64,000 nt of DNA, taken from positions 46,662 through 110,661 of the forward strand of contig WTBR01000040.1 of the NCBI GenBank assembly GCA_013138975.1, written 5' to 3'. The position numbers and the translations under genes were made by a program. The notes under the pieces are model-generated. The model searched no databases, was not told where the DNA came from, and saw only the letters and a program-made list of their open reading frames with translations. Position 1 is the stretch's first letter; each line of letters begins with the position of its first letter. The stretch comes from Bacteroidales bacterium. Its GTDB lineage: Bacteria; Bacteroidota; Bacteroidia; Bacteroidales; UBA12077. Shown here in pieces: positions 53,242 to 63,077 of this stretch.

Positions 53242-55377
53242 ATGAAAATGAGAGCTTTACATTGGGTAGTATTCCTGTCATTGTTATTTTCTTTTACGAA
53301 AAGCTTTTCGCAAGAAACAGATAGTACAATAACAACAAATCTCTTTGAGTTATCGCTTGATGACTTAATGAATATTGAAATTGTATCTGCTGTTCGTAAA
53401 AATCAAAATATAATTGATGCACCATCAATTATATCTGTAATAACAGAAAAACAGATTAGGGAAAGAGGATACATGAGTGTAGCCGAAGCTTTAAATAGTA
53501 TTGCAGGTGTAGATGTTATTACAGATCATTACCAGCCAAATTTAGGAATAAGAGGAATTAATGGAGGTTTAAGAAGTTGGTCAAGATTAGTTAAAGTAAT
53601 GATTGACGGGCAAAATATTTCTTTCAGATCGAGCTCTGATAATTATTTAGATGCTTCATTAATCCCAATTGAAGCCATTAAAAGAATAGAAATAATAAGA
53701 GGGCCGAATTCTGCACTTTATGGTAAAAATGCATTTTTAGGTGTTGTAAATATTATAACTAAAACGGGTACTGAATTAGAGAAAGAGTCTGTTTCACAGT
53801 TTTATGCTAATTTCAATAAGAACTCATCTTACGGAATTAGCAGTATTATTGGTGGAAAGAAAGATAAATTTGATTTTATTTTAGCTAGCTCATATTCTCA
53901 AATAAACAAATCTGGCTTAGCTCCTAAAAATGTACCGGGAAGTTCAATTTATGGTGTCAGCGATGTAAGTAATAAGACGGAAAGTGAACCTTTAAGCGTT
54001 TTTGCTAAACTTACGTACAATTCTGAAAATTTAGGAAAATTCATTTTTGACTTCAATCATCAATTAATTGACTCTTATGTAGAATTTATTGATTGGGGAA
54101 CACTAACACACAACAATAGATTAAGTGCATTTAATAATTACGAAAGATTACTGTATTCTAATGATTTATCTGAGTATTTCTCTACAGTCTTTTCTATATC
54201 GCATTCTTCTGGAAGACCTAATAAAAAAGAAGTGCTTGATACAGATTCCGATCCTACAGAATGGATTGAAAGAGAATATAAATATTCAGGTTATGACTTA
54301 AGTGGAAATCTCTCATTTAATTTCGATGAAATAAATAATCTTTCGTTGGGCGTCGATTTTACATCGGATATTCATGATCATCAAAAATACTATACTGTAA
54401 ATAATTCAGGATTAAAGACTTTAAATCCAGGCGGAACTAACGGGGTTCGGAATTTTGATAATCTGGGTATTTATTTGCAAATGATTTTTAATGCTGCTAG
54501 TTTTTTTGATATTGAATATTTAAAGAATTTAACTCTAACAGCCGGATATCGTTTCGATTACCACAATATTTATGGAGATGTTCTGACTTATAGATTGGCT
54601 GCAGTTTACAACATATTTGAAAATCTTAGTACTAAGATAATGTATGGAACGTCTTTTAATGCTCCGTCATCGGTTCAACTATATACCAATTCTATTTCGC
54701 CTGGTGGAATTGTTGGTAATCCCGATTTAAAACCCGAGAGAGCAAAAACATTAGAATGGGCTTTAATGGGTAAGATTATAAAAGATGTGAACTTTAGCAC
54801 AAGTTTGTTTTACACTCAAATTGATAATAAAATTGAATATTTATTACCCTATGGACAAATTTCCAATATAACCGCCGAAAATGTTTCATCAATATCTTCT
54901 GCTGGAATTGAAGCTGAGTTAAATGCAAGTATGTATAATAATACTGCTTACATTAATTATTCTTATCAAAAAAGTATATTAAATAAAACAGATCCGATAC
55001 TAGAGAACATACAGATAAATACTGCTCTTTATCCTAATCAAATCATTAAATTTGGAGATATTGTTCACCTAAAAAAACTCTATTCAAATATAAACATTGA
55101 AGGTAAATATATTAGCTCCAGAATTGCCAGCGATCAGAATAATTTTGTATATGACCCAATAAATTATTCGACCAGTCGATATGAATTAGACCCGTATTTT
55201 ATACTAGACTTATCAATTTCTTCCTCTGAATTAGAAATATTTAAGAAGAGTACATCAAGAATTTGCTTAAAAGTTCAAAATCTGCTTAACACTAGTTTTT
55301 ACTATCCGGGATTCAGTAATTATGATATTCCAGGATTAGGTCGCACTTATTATGTTAGATTAACGCAATACTTTTAA
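53242..55377 (+). CDS. TonB-dependent receptor
   Basis: 711 residues. Signal peptide to about residue 25 (SKSFSQ). Plug domain about 40-165: VSAVRKNQNIIDAPSIISVIT, LNSIAGVDV, LGIRGINGG, RIEIIRGPNSALYGKNAFLGVVNIITK. Then a 22-stranded barrel pattern with the NPDLKPERAKTLEWAL motif, ending YYVRLTQYF with aromatic C-terminus. Import of an unknown ligand across the outer membrane, driven by TonB. No SusD partner follows. Four genes run on with gaps of 3-4 bp or overlap, so ligand uptake is tied to the binding protein and kinase downstream. Confidence 0.95.
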   Translation: MKMRALHWVVFLSLLFSFTKSFSQETDSTITTNLFELSLDDLMNIEIVSAVRKNQNIIDAPSIISVITEKQIRERGYMSVAEALNSIAGVDVITDHYQPNLGIRGINGGLRSWSRLVKVMIDGQNISFRSSSDNYLDASLIPIEAIKRIEIIRGPNSALYGKNAFLGVVNIITKTGTELEKESVSQFYANFNKNSSYGISSIIGGKKDKFDFILASSYSQINKSGLAPKNVPGSSIYGVSDVSNKTESEPLSVFAKLTYNSENLGKFIFDFNHQLIDSYVEFIDWGTLTHNNRLSAFNNYERLLYSNDLSEYFSTVFSISHSSGRPNKKEVLDTDSDPTEWIEREYKYSGYDLSGNLSFNFDEINNLSLGVDFTSDIHDHQKYYTVNNSGLKTLNPGGTNGVRNFDNLGIYLQMIFNAASFFDIEYLKNLTLTAGYRFDYHNIYGDVLTYRLAAVYNIFENLSTKIMYGTSFNAPSSVQLYTNSISPGGIVGNPDLKPERAKTLEWALMGKIIKDVNFSTSLFYTQIDNKIEYLLPYGQISNITAENVSSISSAGIEAELNASMYNNTAYINYSYQKSILNKTDPILENIQINTALYPNQIIKFGDIVHLKKLYSNINIEGKYISSRIASDQNNFVYDPINYSTSRYELDPYFILDLSISSSELEIFKKSTSRICLKVQNLLNTSFYYPGFSNYDIPGLGRTYYVRLTQYF

Positions 55378-55380
55378 ATT

Positions 55381-56685
55381 ATGATTAAAAAAAGGAATCA
55401 TAAACTCTATATTTTTATTTCTTTGCTCATTGTTTTTACAGCAGGATGCGAAGAACTAGCTGAAGAACATAATACTCCGGACTTAGAAAATCCAATAAAA
55501 ATTGGTGTTGTTGGGGATGTTTCTGTTTTGCGCGAACAGGTAGAAAATATTTTTTTTGGAGTACAATTGGCTAGCGAAGAAATTAATAATTTCGATGGAG
55601 TTGAAATAGATGGACAATACCATGACATTGAATTAATTTATGAAAATTCTGCCGGTTCAGCACAAGAAGGAATAGATATTGTCAAAAAATTTGTTGATGA
55701 TGGTATTAAGATAATAATAGGGCCCACATTTTCATCGGTAGCTTTAGAAATGGCTGAAACCTGTATTAAAAATGATGTTTTAATGATGACATATTCAGCT
55801 ACATGGCCTTCACTTTCTTTGTTGGATGATAATGATCTTATTTGGAGAACTTGTCCTTCGGATTACACTTTTGGAATTGTTGCTGCACAATATAGTTATG
55901 ATTCATTAGAACACAGAAATGCAGCAATACTTTATCGCAATGACAGATTTGGAAAAAGTTTGTCGAATATAATTCAGAATAAATTTGTGGCGCTTGGAGG
56001 AGAAATTAAATCTCTTGTTCCGTATCCGGATAATATTGTTGATGTTGATTCATATAATTTTAGTTATGAATTAAACACTCTTTTTAAGGAAGATATTGAC
56101 GTTGTTTTTATAATTTCTTTTAACTCTGAAATTGCAAAAATTACAAACGATATATATAATAACGAACGATATCAAGATTTTAATGTCAAACCAAATATTA
56201 TTTTAAGTGATGGCATTATTCCCGAAGAATTAATAAAAAATGGAAATCCTGAATTACTTGAAACTGTAATTGGAATAACGAGTACAAATACGGGAAATCC
56301 GAATTACTGTACTTATAAAACAAATTACAAAAATAGGTTTGGATTTTCTCCGGTTACCTATTCTGAGCATGCTTACGATGCTTTATATTGTATATCATAT
56401 GCAATGCAAAAAGCCAATTCCTTGGATCCAAACGAAATAAAGACTTTTCTTCGGGAAGTTTCTGGAATTGAAGTTCCTGATGAAGAAATAATTATCGATC
56501 AAATAGTAATTAATGCAAACGAATTTGATATAGGCAAAAATATGCTAAAAATAGGTGTATCAATTAATTACGAAGGGGCTTCGGGCAAAATAAATTTTGA
56601 TTTAAATGGCGATCCTATTCCAAAATTTGTTATTTGGGGAATAGAAAACAATGAATTTGTGGAATTATCTTATTACGGAAAATAA
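55381..56685 (+). CDS. Periplasmic substrate-binding lipoprotein (Peripla_BP_6 / LivJ type)
   Basis: 434 residues. Leader ends FTAGC, lipobox near residue 23. The body follows the branched-chain amino acid/amide binding fold: IKIGVVGDVS entry strand, VKKFVDDGIKIIIGPTFSSVALEMAE, NAAILYRNDRFGKSL, FSPVTYSEHAYDALYCISYAM, and a C-terminal KINFDLNGD. No ABC permease or ATPase genes are near, so the protein probably reports ligand to the sensor rather than feeding a transporter. Confidence 0.92.
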   Translation: MIKKRNHKLYIFISLLIVFTAGCEELAEEHNTPDLENPIKIGVVGDVSVLREQVENIFFGVQLASEEINNFDGVEIDGQYHDIELIYENSAGSAQEGIDIVKKFVDDGIKIIIGPTFSSVALEMAETCIKNDVLMMTYSATWPSLSLLDDNDLIWRTCPSDYTFGIVAAQYSYDSLEHRNAAILYRNDRFGKSLSNIIQNKFVALGGEIKSLVPYPDNIVDVDSYNFSYELNTLFKEDIDVVFIISFNSEIAKITNDIYNNERYQDFNVKPNIILSDGIIPEELIKNGNPELLETVIGITSTNTGNPNYCTYKTNYKNRFGFSPVTYSEHAYDALYCISYAMQKANSLDPNEIKTFLREVSGIEVPDEEIIIDQIVINANEFDIGKNMLKIGVSINYEGASGKINFDLNGDPIPKFVIWGIENNEFVELSYYGK

Positions 56686-56688
56686 AAC

Positions 56689-57276
56689 TTGAGAATAAAT
56701 ATACTCACATATAAATACTTAAAATCCAAGAGAGATTTTATTAAGAGAATAATTATTTTTCTTTTCTTAATTCTTATATCGTTTAAAAGTTTTTCTCAGG
56801 CTAATGTTTATGTTTTAAAAGCCGTTTATCTTGAGAAAATTTCTCGTTTCATTAAGTGGCCTGAAGAAAGCTTAATGAACGATATTGATAAGCCGTTTAT
56901 AGTTTCAGTTATTGGAAAAACTCCTTTAGCAAAAAATTTAGAACAAATATATGTTATACAAAAAATTAATAATAAAGAAGTTGTCATCAAACGAATTTCT
57001 AACTTATATGAAATTGAAAATAGTCATATTTTAGTAATTGCAGAATCGGAAAAAAAGAACTTGCAAAATATCTTAAGTATAACTAAGGATTTACCAGTAC
57101 TGACAATTAGTGAAGCTCCTGATTTTGCTAAAAAAGGAGTTCTAATTAATTTTTATGAAGAAGATAATAAGCTCCGATTTGAAATTAATGAAACGGCGGT
57201 ATTGCAATCACCATTACAGATGAGCTTTTATTTATTGAATTCAGCCAAAATAATAAACCCTATAAAAATTAACTGA
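56689..57276 (+). CDS. YfiR-family (DUF4154) periplasmic protein
   Basis: 195 residues. Start is TTG at 56689, 3 bp after the previous stop; no ATG comes before the signal peptide (residues about 17-36, ending FKSFSQA). YfiR features: LKAVYLEKISRFIKWPEES, then VIGKTPLAKNLEQI, HILVIAES, LTISEAPDFAKKGVLINF and a C-terminal LLNSAKII. In Pseudomonas YfiR represses the membrane enzyme YfiN through periplasmic contact. The next gene encodes a kinase with a CHASE8-like periplasmic domain, the natural partner. Stop overlaps that start codon. Confidence 0.9.
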   Translation: MRINILTYKYLKSKRDFIKRIIIFLFLILISFKSFSQANVYVLKAVYLEKISRFIKWPEESLMNDIDKPFIVSVIGKTPLAKNLEQIYVIQKINNKEVVIKRISNLYEIENSHILVIAESEKKNLQNILSITKDLPVLTISEAPDFAKKGVLINFYEEDNKLRFEINETAVLQSPLQMSFYLLNSAKIINPIKIN

Positions 57277-59192
57277 TGAATATATTTCAGAATTTATCAA
57301 TTAAAAATAAAATAATTAGTATTATACTATTTGTTAGCACATTAACTATAGTTATTGGATTTGTTATTGTTGGAATCAGAGATGTTAAAAGACTGAAGCA
57401 AGAAATGCTTTTAAATAATTTAATGAATACCAAATTAATTGGAGAATATACCATCGCACCCCTTACTTTTGGTGACAATGCCGGGGCTGAAAATATTTTA
57501 TCGAAATTATCGACAATACCAGAAATTGTTAGTGGGGCTCTATATGATCATAATGGTGTTTTGTTTGCTTCTTATAAGAAAAACGACGAAGTTTTTATTC
57601 CTCCATTATTTGAAAACCCCGATGTTCTGGTTAAAACCATTAGCCAATTTGCAGATCGCTCATTAAATATCGACAATCCTATAGTTTATGAGAATGTTCG
57701 GTATGGAATAATTTCAATACAAGTAGATACATCAATGTTAATTAAAAAAACGGGAGAGAACATTTTAATTCTAGCTATAATATTATTAGGAATGATTATC
57801 TTCTCGTTTATTTTAGCAAATAGATTTCAAAAAATAATATCTGAGCCTATACTAGAATTGGCCAGATTAACTCGTAAGATATCTGATGCTGGAGATTATG
57901 ATGTACATATCGAAAGAAAAACTAACGATGAAATTGGAGTTCTATATGAAGATTTCAATAATATGTTAAATCAGATTCTAAATAGAGAAGCTGCTCGCGA
58001 CCTTGCTGAAAAAAACCTTTTAAAAGCAAAAGAAAAAGCTGAAGAAAGTGATCAGTTAAAATCAGCTTTTTTAGCAAATATGTCTCATGAAATTCGAACT
58101 CCTATGAATGCAATTCTGGGTTTTGCAGAATTAATTTCAATGTCAGATTCGGAAGTTTCGTCTACTGAAAAAGAAAATTATGTTAAATTAATAAATGTCA
58201 GTGGTAATAACCTTCTAAGACTTATTGATGATATAATTGATATTTCAAAAATTGAAGCAGGACAAATCAAAATCTACAAGAAAAAATGCTATTTGAATGA
58301 AACCTTAAAAGATATTCAACAATCTTTTATTGAACTCAGAAAAATAAATGAAAAAGAAAATATTGAGATAAGATTAAATGAATTAGCTCAGTCTCAAAAT
58401 TTAATAATTAAAACTGATATAATTCGATTAAATCAAATATTTACAAACCTAATTGGAAATGCTTTAAAGTTTACTGAAGAAGGATTTATTGAATTTGGTT
58501 ACGAAATTGTAAATAACGAAAAACTTTTATTCTATATAAAAGATACTGGGGTTGGAATGGATCAAAATAAAAAAGATTTAGTGTTTGACCGATTTACAAA
58601 AATAGAAGATGACAACTCGAGATTATATCGTGGTGCTGGATTGGGATTAGCAATAAGCAAAAGTCTTGTTGAACTTCTCGGTGGAAATATTTGGGTTGAC
58701 TCGGCTCTTTCTGCTGGATCTACGTTTTATTTTAATATCCCTTTCGATGAATTAAAAGAATCAAATCGCAAACAAAAAGCTATTTCTATAAGTGAAAATT
58801 ATGATTGGCAAAATAAAACAATATTAGTAGTTGAAGATGAACCTGCCAATATTATCTATATTGAAGAAGTTTTAAAGGCTACGAAAGCAAAAGTTCTTAG
58901 AGCTTCTAATGGCAAAGAAGCTGTTGATATATATATAAAAAATAGTAATAATATTGATATTATTATTATGGATATTAAAATGCCTGTAATGAATGGATTT
59001 GAAGCAACAAGGCAAATAAAAAACTTAAATAAAAATATTCCAATCATATCCCAATCTGCTTATGCTATGCAAGGAGATATTGACAAGGGTTTAAATGCTG
59101 GGATGACCGATTATCTTATAAAGCCCATTAAACCTAAAATGTTACTATCAATTTTAAATAAACATCTTAATAATTTAGCCCCTAATGATTAA
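57276..59192 (+). CDS. Hybrid sensor histidine kinase with CHASE8-like periplasmic domain
   Basis: 638 residues. Two membrane helices (about 12-33 and 163-182) border a periplasmic domain with the CHASE8 look (TIAPLTFGDNAGAENILSKL, GALYDHNGVLFASY). HAMP about 183-236, coiled coil, HisKA with His271 (NMSHEIRTPMNAIL), HATPase (NALKFTEEGFIEF, KDTGVGMD, GAGLGLAISKSL), and a C-terminal receiver with phospho-Asp566 (IIMDIKMP). Likely controlled by the YfiR-like protein and binding protein of the same operon. No separate output regulator is encoded here, so phosphate transfer partners lie elsewhere. Confidence 0.93.
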   Translation: MNIFQNLSIKNKIISIILFVSTLTIVIGFVIVGIRDVKRLKQEMLLNNLMNTKLIGEYTIAPLTFGDNAGAENILSKLSTIPEIVSGALYDHNGVLFASYKKNDEVFIPPLFENPDVLVKTISQFADRSLNIDNPIVYENVRYGIISIQVDTSMLIKKTGENILILAIILLGMIIFSFILANRFQKIISEPILELARLTRKISDAGDYDVHIERKTNDEIGVLYEDFNNMLNQILNREAARDLAEKNLLKAKEKAEESDQLKSAFLANMSHEIRTPMNAILGFAELISMSDSEVSSTEKENYVKLINVSGNNLLRLIDDIIDISKIEAGQIKIYKKKCYLNETLKDIQQSFIELRKINEKENIEIRLNELAQSQNLIIKTDIIRLNQIFTNLIGNALKFTEEGFIEFGYEIVNNEKLLFYIKDTGVGMDQNKKDLVFDRFTKIEDDNSRLYRGAGLGLAISKSLVELLGGNIWVDSALSAGSTFYFNIPFDELKESNRKQKAISISENYDWQNKTILVVEDEPANIIYIEEVLKATKAKVLRASNGKEAVDIYIKNSNNIDIIIMDIKMPVMNGFEATRQIKNLNKNIPIISQSAYAMQGDIDKGLNAGMTDYLIKPIKPKMLLSILNKHLNNLAPND

Positions 59193-59303
59193 TCCCAATA
59201 GAAAAACGTGATTAATTTGATTCTTTAAAGTTTTTACATAAATGATTTCAGAATAAAATTATAAATAATAAAATTTCAAAGCGATAAACGAAACACATTT
59301 ATT

Positions 59304-60440
59304 ATGAAAAAAATATTTAAGATTTATTTGCCAATTATTGTTTTATTGAGTTTGATTTTTTTAATTTTTCAACCAAATCCATATCTCAGAAGAGCAATAA
59401 TTTATAACACACCGAATATTACAGATCACGAATTATTTGCAGAAAGAATCGTTGAAAGTGATATTCATCAAGCCTGGAAAATTTCATCAGATTTTAATAC
59501 CTATAATTTAACTTCGAGTGATTCATTATTATTTGATGAATATAAAACCGTTGCATTCGTAGTTGTTAAAGATACAAGTATAATCTTTGAAAATTATTGG
59601 GAAGGATATTCAGAGAATTCTATTTCAAGCTCTTTTTCTATGGCAAAAAGTGTGGTGAGCTTACTTGTGGGTATTGCAATTGACGATGGACTAATCTCTT
59701 CTGTTGATGATCCCATTTCGAAATATATTCCAAAATTCGAAAATGAAAAATATAGTATCACCATTCGTGATTTACTAACAATGAGTAATGGACTAGATTG
59801 GAACGAAACTTATTCTAACCCTTTTTCTGTAACAACAAAAGCATATTACGGCAACAATCTAAACAGACTCGTTTTAAAATCAAAATCTATTAATCCTCCA
59901 AATGAAAAATTTGAATATAATACAGCAAGTCCACAACTTTTAAGTATAATTCTTAAAACTGTAACAAATCAAACTTTAAGTGAATATACTTCCGAAAAAC
60001 TTTGGAAACCTTTAGGTGCAAAACATGATGCAGCATGGAGTTTAGACCAGAAAGACGGAGCCGAAAAGGCAGCTACTTTTTTTAACTCCAATGCTCGAGA
60101 TTATGCACGTTTGGGTCAATTACTAATAAATAAAGGAAAATGGAATGGGGAACAATTAATTTCTGAAAACTATATAAAAGAAGCTTTAACACCTGCTACT
60201 TATTTAGTTGACAAGAAGAATGATCCTGTTGATTTCTATGGATATCAATGGTGGATTTGTAACTATAATGATACTATGATTTATTATGCAAGAGGAATCC
60301 TTGGGCAGTATATCATTTCTATTCCTGAAAAAAATATTGTTATAGTAAGACTTGGTCATATGCGTGATCCTGAAAAAATAAATCATCATCCATCTGATTT
60401 ATATAAATATATCGACCTTGCATTAGAAATTTCTAAATAA
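59304..60440 (+). CDS. Serine hydrolase of the beta-lactamase (class C/PBP-like) family
   Basis: 378 residues. N-terminal hydrophobic segment (about 7-22) anchors or exports it. Active-site SxxK in SSSFSMAKSVVSLL (Ser near residue 113), second motif YNTASPQ (YxN), and a late GILGQYIISIPEKN strand where class C enzymes have HTG/KTG. LTMSNGLDWNETY is a further family mark. Such proteins are esterases, peptidases or cell-wall enzymes; beta-lactam resistance is not implied. Alone on the plus strand. Confidence 0.9.
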   Translation: MKKIFKIYLPIIVLLSLIFLIFQPNPYLRRAIIYNTPNITDHELFAERIVESDIHQAWKISSDFNTYNLTSSDSLLFDEYKTVAFVVVKDTSIIFENYWEGYSENSISSSFSMAKSVVSLLVGIAIDDGLISSVDDPISKYIPKFENEKYSITIRDLLTMSNGLDWNETYSNPFSVTTKAYYGNNLNRLVLKSKSINPPNEKFEYNTASPQLLSIILKTVTNQTLSEYTSEKLWKPLGAKHDAAWSLDQKDGAEKAATFFNSNARDYARLGQLLINKGKWNGEQLISENYIKEALTPATYLVDKKNDPVDFYGYQWWICNYNDTMIYYARGILGQYIISIPEKNIVIVRLGHMRDPEKINHHPSDLYKYIDLALEISK

Positions 60441-60443
60441 GTT

Positions 60444-60500
60444 GTCTTTGATAAGAAAGCGGCAAAGACTTAAAAATGGCAATTTTCTTGCGGACACTAA
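60444..60500. repeat. Short palindromic element related to family 1, copy D
   Basis: 57 bp. GTCTTTGATAAGAAAGC is exactly the inverse of copy A's right end; the right end TTTTCTTGCGGACACTAA resembles that of copy C. A deletion form with most of the interior lost. Lies just after the serine hydrolase stop. Confidence 0.65.
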
Positions 60501-60512
60501 GTACAAAACAAA

Positions 60513-60536
60513 TGAGCAGCCTTAAAGGGCTGCTCA
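60513..60536 (-). terminator. Terminator of frr
   Basis: TGAGCAGCC (60513-60521) pairs with GGCTGCTCA (60528-60536). On the minus strand followed by TTTGTTTTG. 26 bp after the frr stop; may also act on the opposite transcript. Confidence 0.75.
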
Positions 60537-60562
60537 TAATAATATTAAATAATAATATTACA

Positions 60563-61126
60563 CTATATTTTTAATATATCCTCTTCTTTAGCTTTTACTA
60601 CACTGTCTATTTTCCCACTATAACAATCCGTTTGTTTCTGAACTTCATCTTGTGCAGTTTTAGCTTCATCTTCAGAAAGTCCATCTTTTTCTAACTTTTT
60701 TATTTCATCATTTGCATCTTTCCTAGCGCTTCGAAGACTAATACGAGCATTTTCTCCTTCCGAAGAAACTTGTTTAACCAAAAGCAATCTCCTTTCTTCT
60801 GTTAATGCAGGAATACTTATTCTTATCATTTCTCCATTATTCATAGGTGCAAAACCCAAATTTGCATTTATTATCGCACGTTCAATAGGCTCAATCATAG
60901 TTTTTTCCCATGGTTGAATAGCAATAGTCTTTGCATCAGGAGTTCCAATATTTGCAACCTGACTAATTGGAGTTTGATTACCATAATAATCAATCACAAC
61001 TGTATCTAACATTCGAGGGCTTGCTTTTCCTGCACGTAAGACTCCAAGTTCTGCATCAAGATGATTAATGGCTTTGTCCATCATCTCTTTGGCTGTATCA
61101 ATAACAAATTGAACTTCTTCGTTCAT
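60563..61126 (-). CDS. frr: Ribosome recycling factor
   Basis: 187 residues, standard length. Splits the post-termination ribosome with EF-G. Landmarks: AELGVLRAGKASPRMLD near residues 25-41, PISQVANIGTPDAKTIAIQPWEKTM, RISIPALTEERRLLLVKQV and the final helix of domain I. Downstream of pyrH on the same strand, as in many bacteria, with a 273-bp gap. Confidence 0.98.
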   Translation of the reverse strand: MNEEVQFVIDTAKEMMDKAINHLDAELGVLRAGKASPRMLDTVVIDYYGNQTPISQVANIGTPDAKTIAIQPWEKTMIEPIERAIINANLGFAPMNNGEMIRISIPALTEERRLLLVKQVSSEGENARISLRSARKDANDEIKKLEKDGLSEDEAKTAQDEVQKQTDCYSGKIDSVVKAKEEDILKI

Positions 61127-61399
61127 AAAAATTTATTTTAAGATTAGAATATTCATGTTCACAACAAATTTATAAAAAAAAATGAGAACTAGATAATCGA
61201 ATGAATTGTAAATTTCTTATAAAAAAGAAACAGTCAATTTTCCGGTTTATTATTTTTCACATTTAATTTTTCAATTTCTTCTTGCGTTATTTTATCCGCT
61301 TTTAGCTAATTGCCGTTAGCGTAAAAGATATAAATTAATAATTTAACATTATTGCTCTCTCATATTAAATCCAGAATCTATTATCCTGCATCCTTTCTA

Positions 61400-62110
61400 T
61401 TATTTACTAACTAATGTTCCTATATCTTCTCCATTTACAACCTTTAAAAGGTTTCCTTTTTTATTCATATCAAAAACATAAATCGGCACATTATTTTCTT
61501 TGCACATGGTAAATGCAGTTAAATCCATCACATTTAATTCTCGCTTTATTACTTCTGAAAAAGATATTTGGTTAAATTTTGTTGCATTTTGATCTTTTTC
61601 AGGATCAGCAGTGTAAACTCCATCGACTCTAGTACCCTTCAAAATAATCTCAGCCCCAATTTCCACTGCTCGTAACGCAGATGCTGTATCCGTTGTAAAA
61701 TATGGATTACCTGTTCCGCCAGATAAAATCGCTACATTTCCTTTTTCAAGATTTTCAACCACTCTGTCTCTGTTATATAATTCTCCAACAGGCTCCATTC
61801 TTATCGCAGTATAAACTAATGATTTTAAACCAATTTTTGTAAATGCTGACTGCAATGCTAAACTATTAATTACTGTAGCCATCATACCCATTTGATCTCC
61901 TTTTACTCGATCAAAACCACTTGCAACTCCTGAAAGTCCTCTGAAAATATTGCCTCCACCAATTACAATTCCAATTTGAGCTCCTGCATCTTGCAGTTCT
62001 TTAATCTGCTCTACATATTCATTTAATCTTTCAGCATCAATACCATAACCCGCATTTCCCATTAAAGATTCGCCGCTTAGTTTTAGCAATATTCGTTTAT
62101 ATTTTATCAT
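61400..62110 (-). CDS. pyrH: UMP kinase
   Basis: 236 residues from ATG 62110-62108; the TTG at 62134 would add eight residues not found in the family. Phosphorylates UMP to UDP in the cytosol. Motifs: YKRILLKLSGESLMG, GIVIGGGNIFRG, GDQMGMMATVINSLAL, GTGNPYFTTDTASALRA, GTRVDGVYTADPEKD. Hexameric amino-acid-kinase-fold enzyme, regulated by GTP and UTP. Followed by frr. Confidence 0.97.
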   Translation of the reverse strand: MIKYKRILLKLSGESLMGNAGYGIDAERLNEYVEQIKELQDAGAQIGIVIGGGNIFRGLSGVASGFDRVKGDQMGMMATVINSLALQSAFTKIGLKSLVYTAIRMEPVGELYNRDRVVENLEKGNVAILSGGTGNPYFTTDTASALRAVEIGAEIILKGTRVDGVYTADPEKDQNATKFNQISFSEVIKRELNVMDLTAFTMCKENNVPIYVFDMNKKGNLLKVVNGEDIGTLVSK

Positions 62111-62802
62111 GATTTTAAAATTATTATTTATCAATATGCATTGGGTGTTAAAAATAGTAAAAATTTACAAAGAATCCTCTTCAACCAACAAAGCTTAGAA
62201 TGGCTTTTGGAGATTTACTTTTAGCTTTTAAAAGATCCCTTATTATTCTTTGTTAATTGTTCATCTGCTTTTTTCTTAAATCCCTTTTTTTTTATTTTTA
62301 CGATCTATTTTTATGAATCCTTTATCATTCTCAATTCTTCATTATTAGCCATTAATTAGCATTTTACTCTTACATTCGTCACTAGTTTTAGCTCGTTTAT
62401 AAACAAAAAAGATACATTCATTTTAGTGCTGATTTTAAGCAATTAACTACCCAAATAAAACAATTGTCTGTAATGTTTATAACTTTTTAATCACTTTTTA
62501 CGTACACCCAATTTATATAAGTTATTGATACATAATAAATTTGGTATTCATTTAAATTGAAATATAAAAACAGACTTTCAGTTAAAAAAAGCACTGAAAT
62601 TATTGCTAGAGTACTGATATTTAATTATTTTTATAAGGTTTCGTTTTAAGGCTGCGATTTTACAAACATTTTATTAACCGATTTTGTAAATTCGTATTTT
62701 TTTAACAAACATCAAGGTCAAGTTATTGTTAATGTTAAGAACGTATAATAACGACTAAAAAAAGTGAAGTTTAACAAAAATATAAATCGCAATTCTCGGT
62801 AT
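62111..62802. other. 690-bp stretch without a supported gene
   Basis: Very AT-rich. The minus strand has scraps of Lys-rich coding look near 62230-62340 but with stops and frame changes. A TAAATTTG -7-like box lies at 62536-62543 on the plus strand, without a good -33 box. I see no RNA gene in this part. Confidence 0.5.
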
Positions 62803-62970
62803 CTTAAAGTTAAAGACTTAAGAAACGAAAAAAAGGGCGTTAGTCAATGTATTGCTTATACTTTGACTAGGATAGCTATTGTAATAGCTAAAATTAAATT
62901 TTATAACTGTAGCAAATATAAACATCATACAATATTGATCAATAAGAAAGTTATTGATCATTTTTTTTTT
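62803..62970 (+). ncRNA. Candidate structured leader or small RNA ending in a strong terminator
   Basis: Consecutive hairpins on the plus strand: CTTAAAGT/ACTTAAG (62803-62822, one bulge), TAGTCAA/TTGACTA (62841-62869), TAGCTATT/AATAGCTA (62873-62890), then a perfect 10-bp stem TGATCAATAA-gaaag-TTATTGATCA (62936-62960) followed by ten T (62961-62970). The last is an excellent Rho-independent terminator, yet no gene precedes it on this strand. It lies about 107 bp ahead of the adhesin-like gene at 63078. Either a small RNA ends here or this is a leader that controls read-through. Confidence 0.5.
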
Positions 62971-63077
62971 GCTTATAACTGCAGTTTACTAAGTACATAA
63001 TAAATTTTATCTAACTGATTCATAAAATATGTACGAGTTAGTTTTTTAAATAAAAAATAAGAATGAGGAGGAATATT

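Noticed and set aside
61244..61303. Minus-strand coding-like scrap (KADKITQEEIEKLN...) between pyrH and frr
   Set aside because: Stop codons lie just upstream and there is no start; too short to call even as a pseudogene.
62230..62340. Lys-rich minus-strand scrap around a run of nine A/T
   Set aside because: Needs a frameshift to read through and has no start or family match; probably chance in A-rich DNA.
62764..63000. Open frame of 78 codons on the plus strand
   Set aside because: It runs straight through the hairpins and the T10 terminator, has no domain or signal peptide, and its residues follow the palindromes. Better explained as the RNA element.
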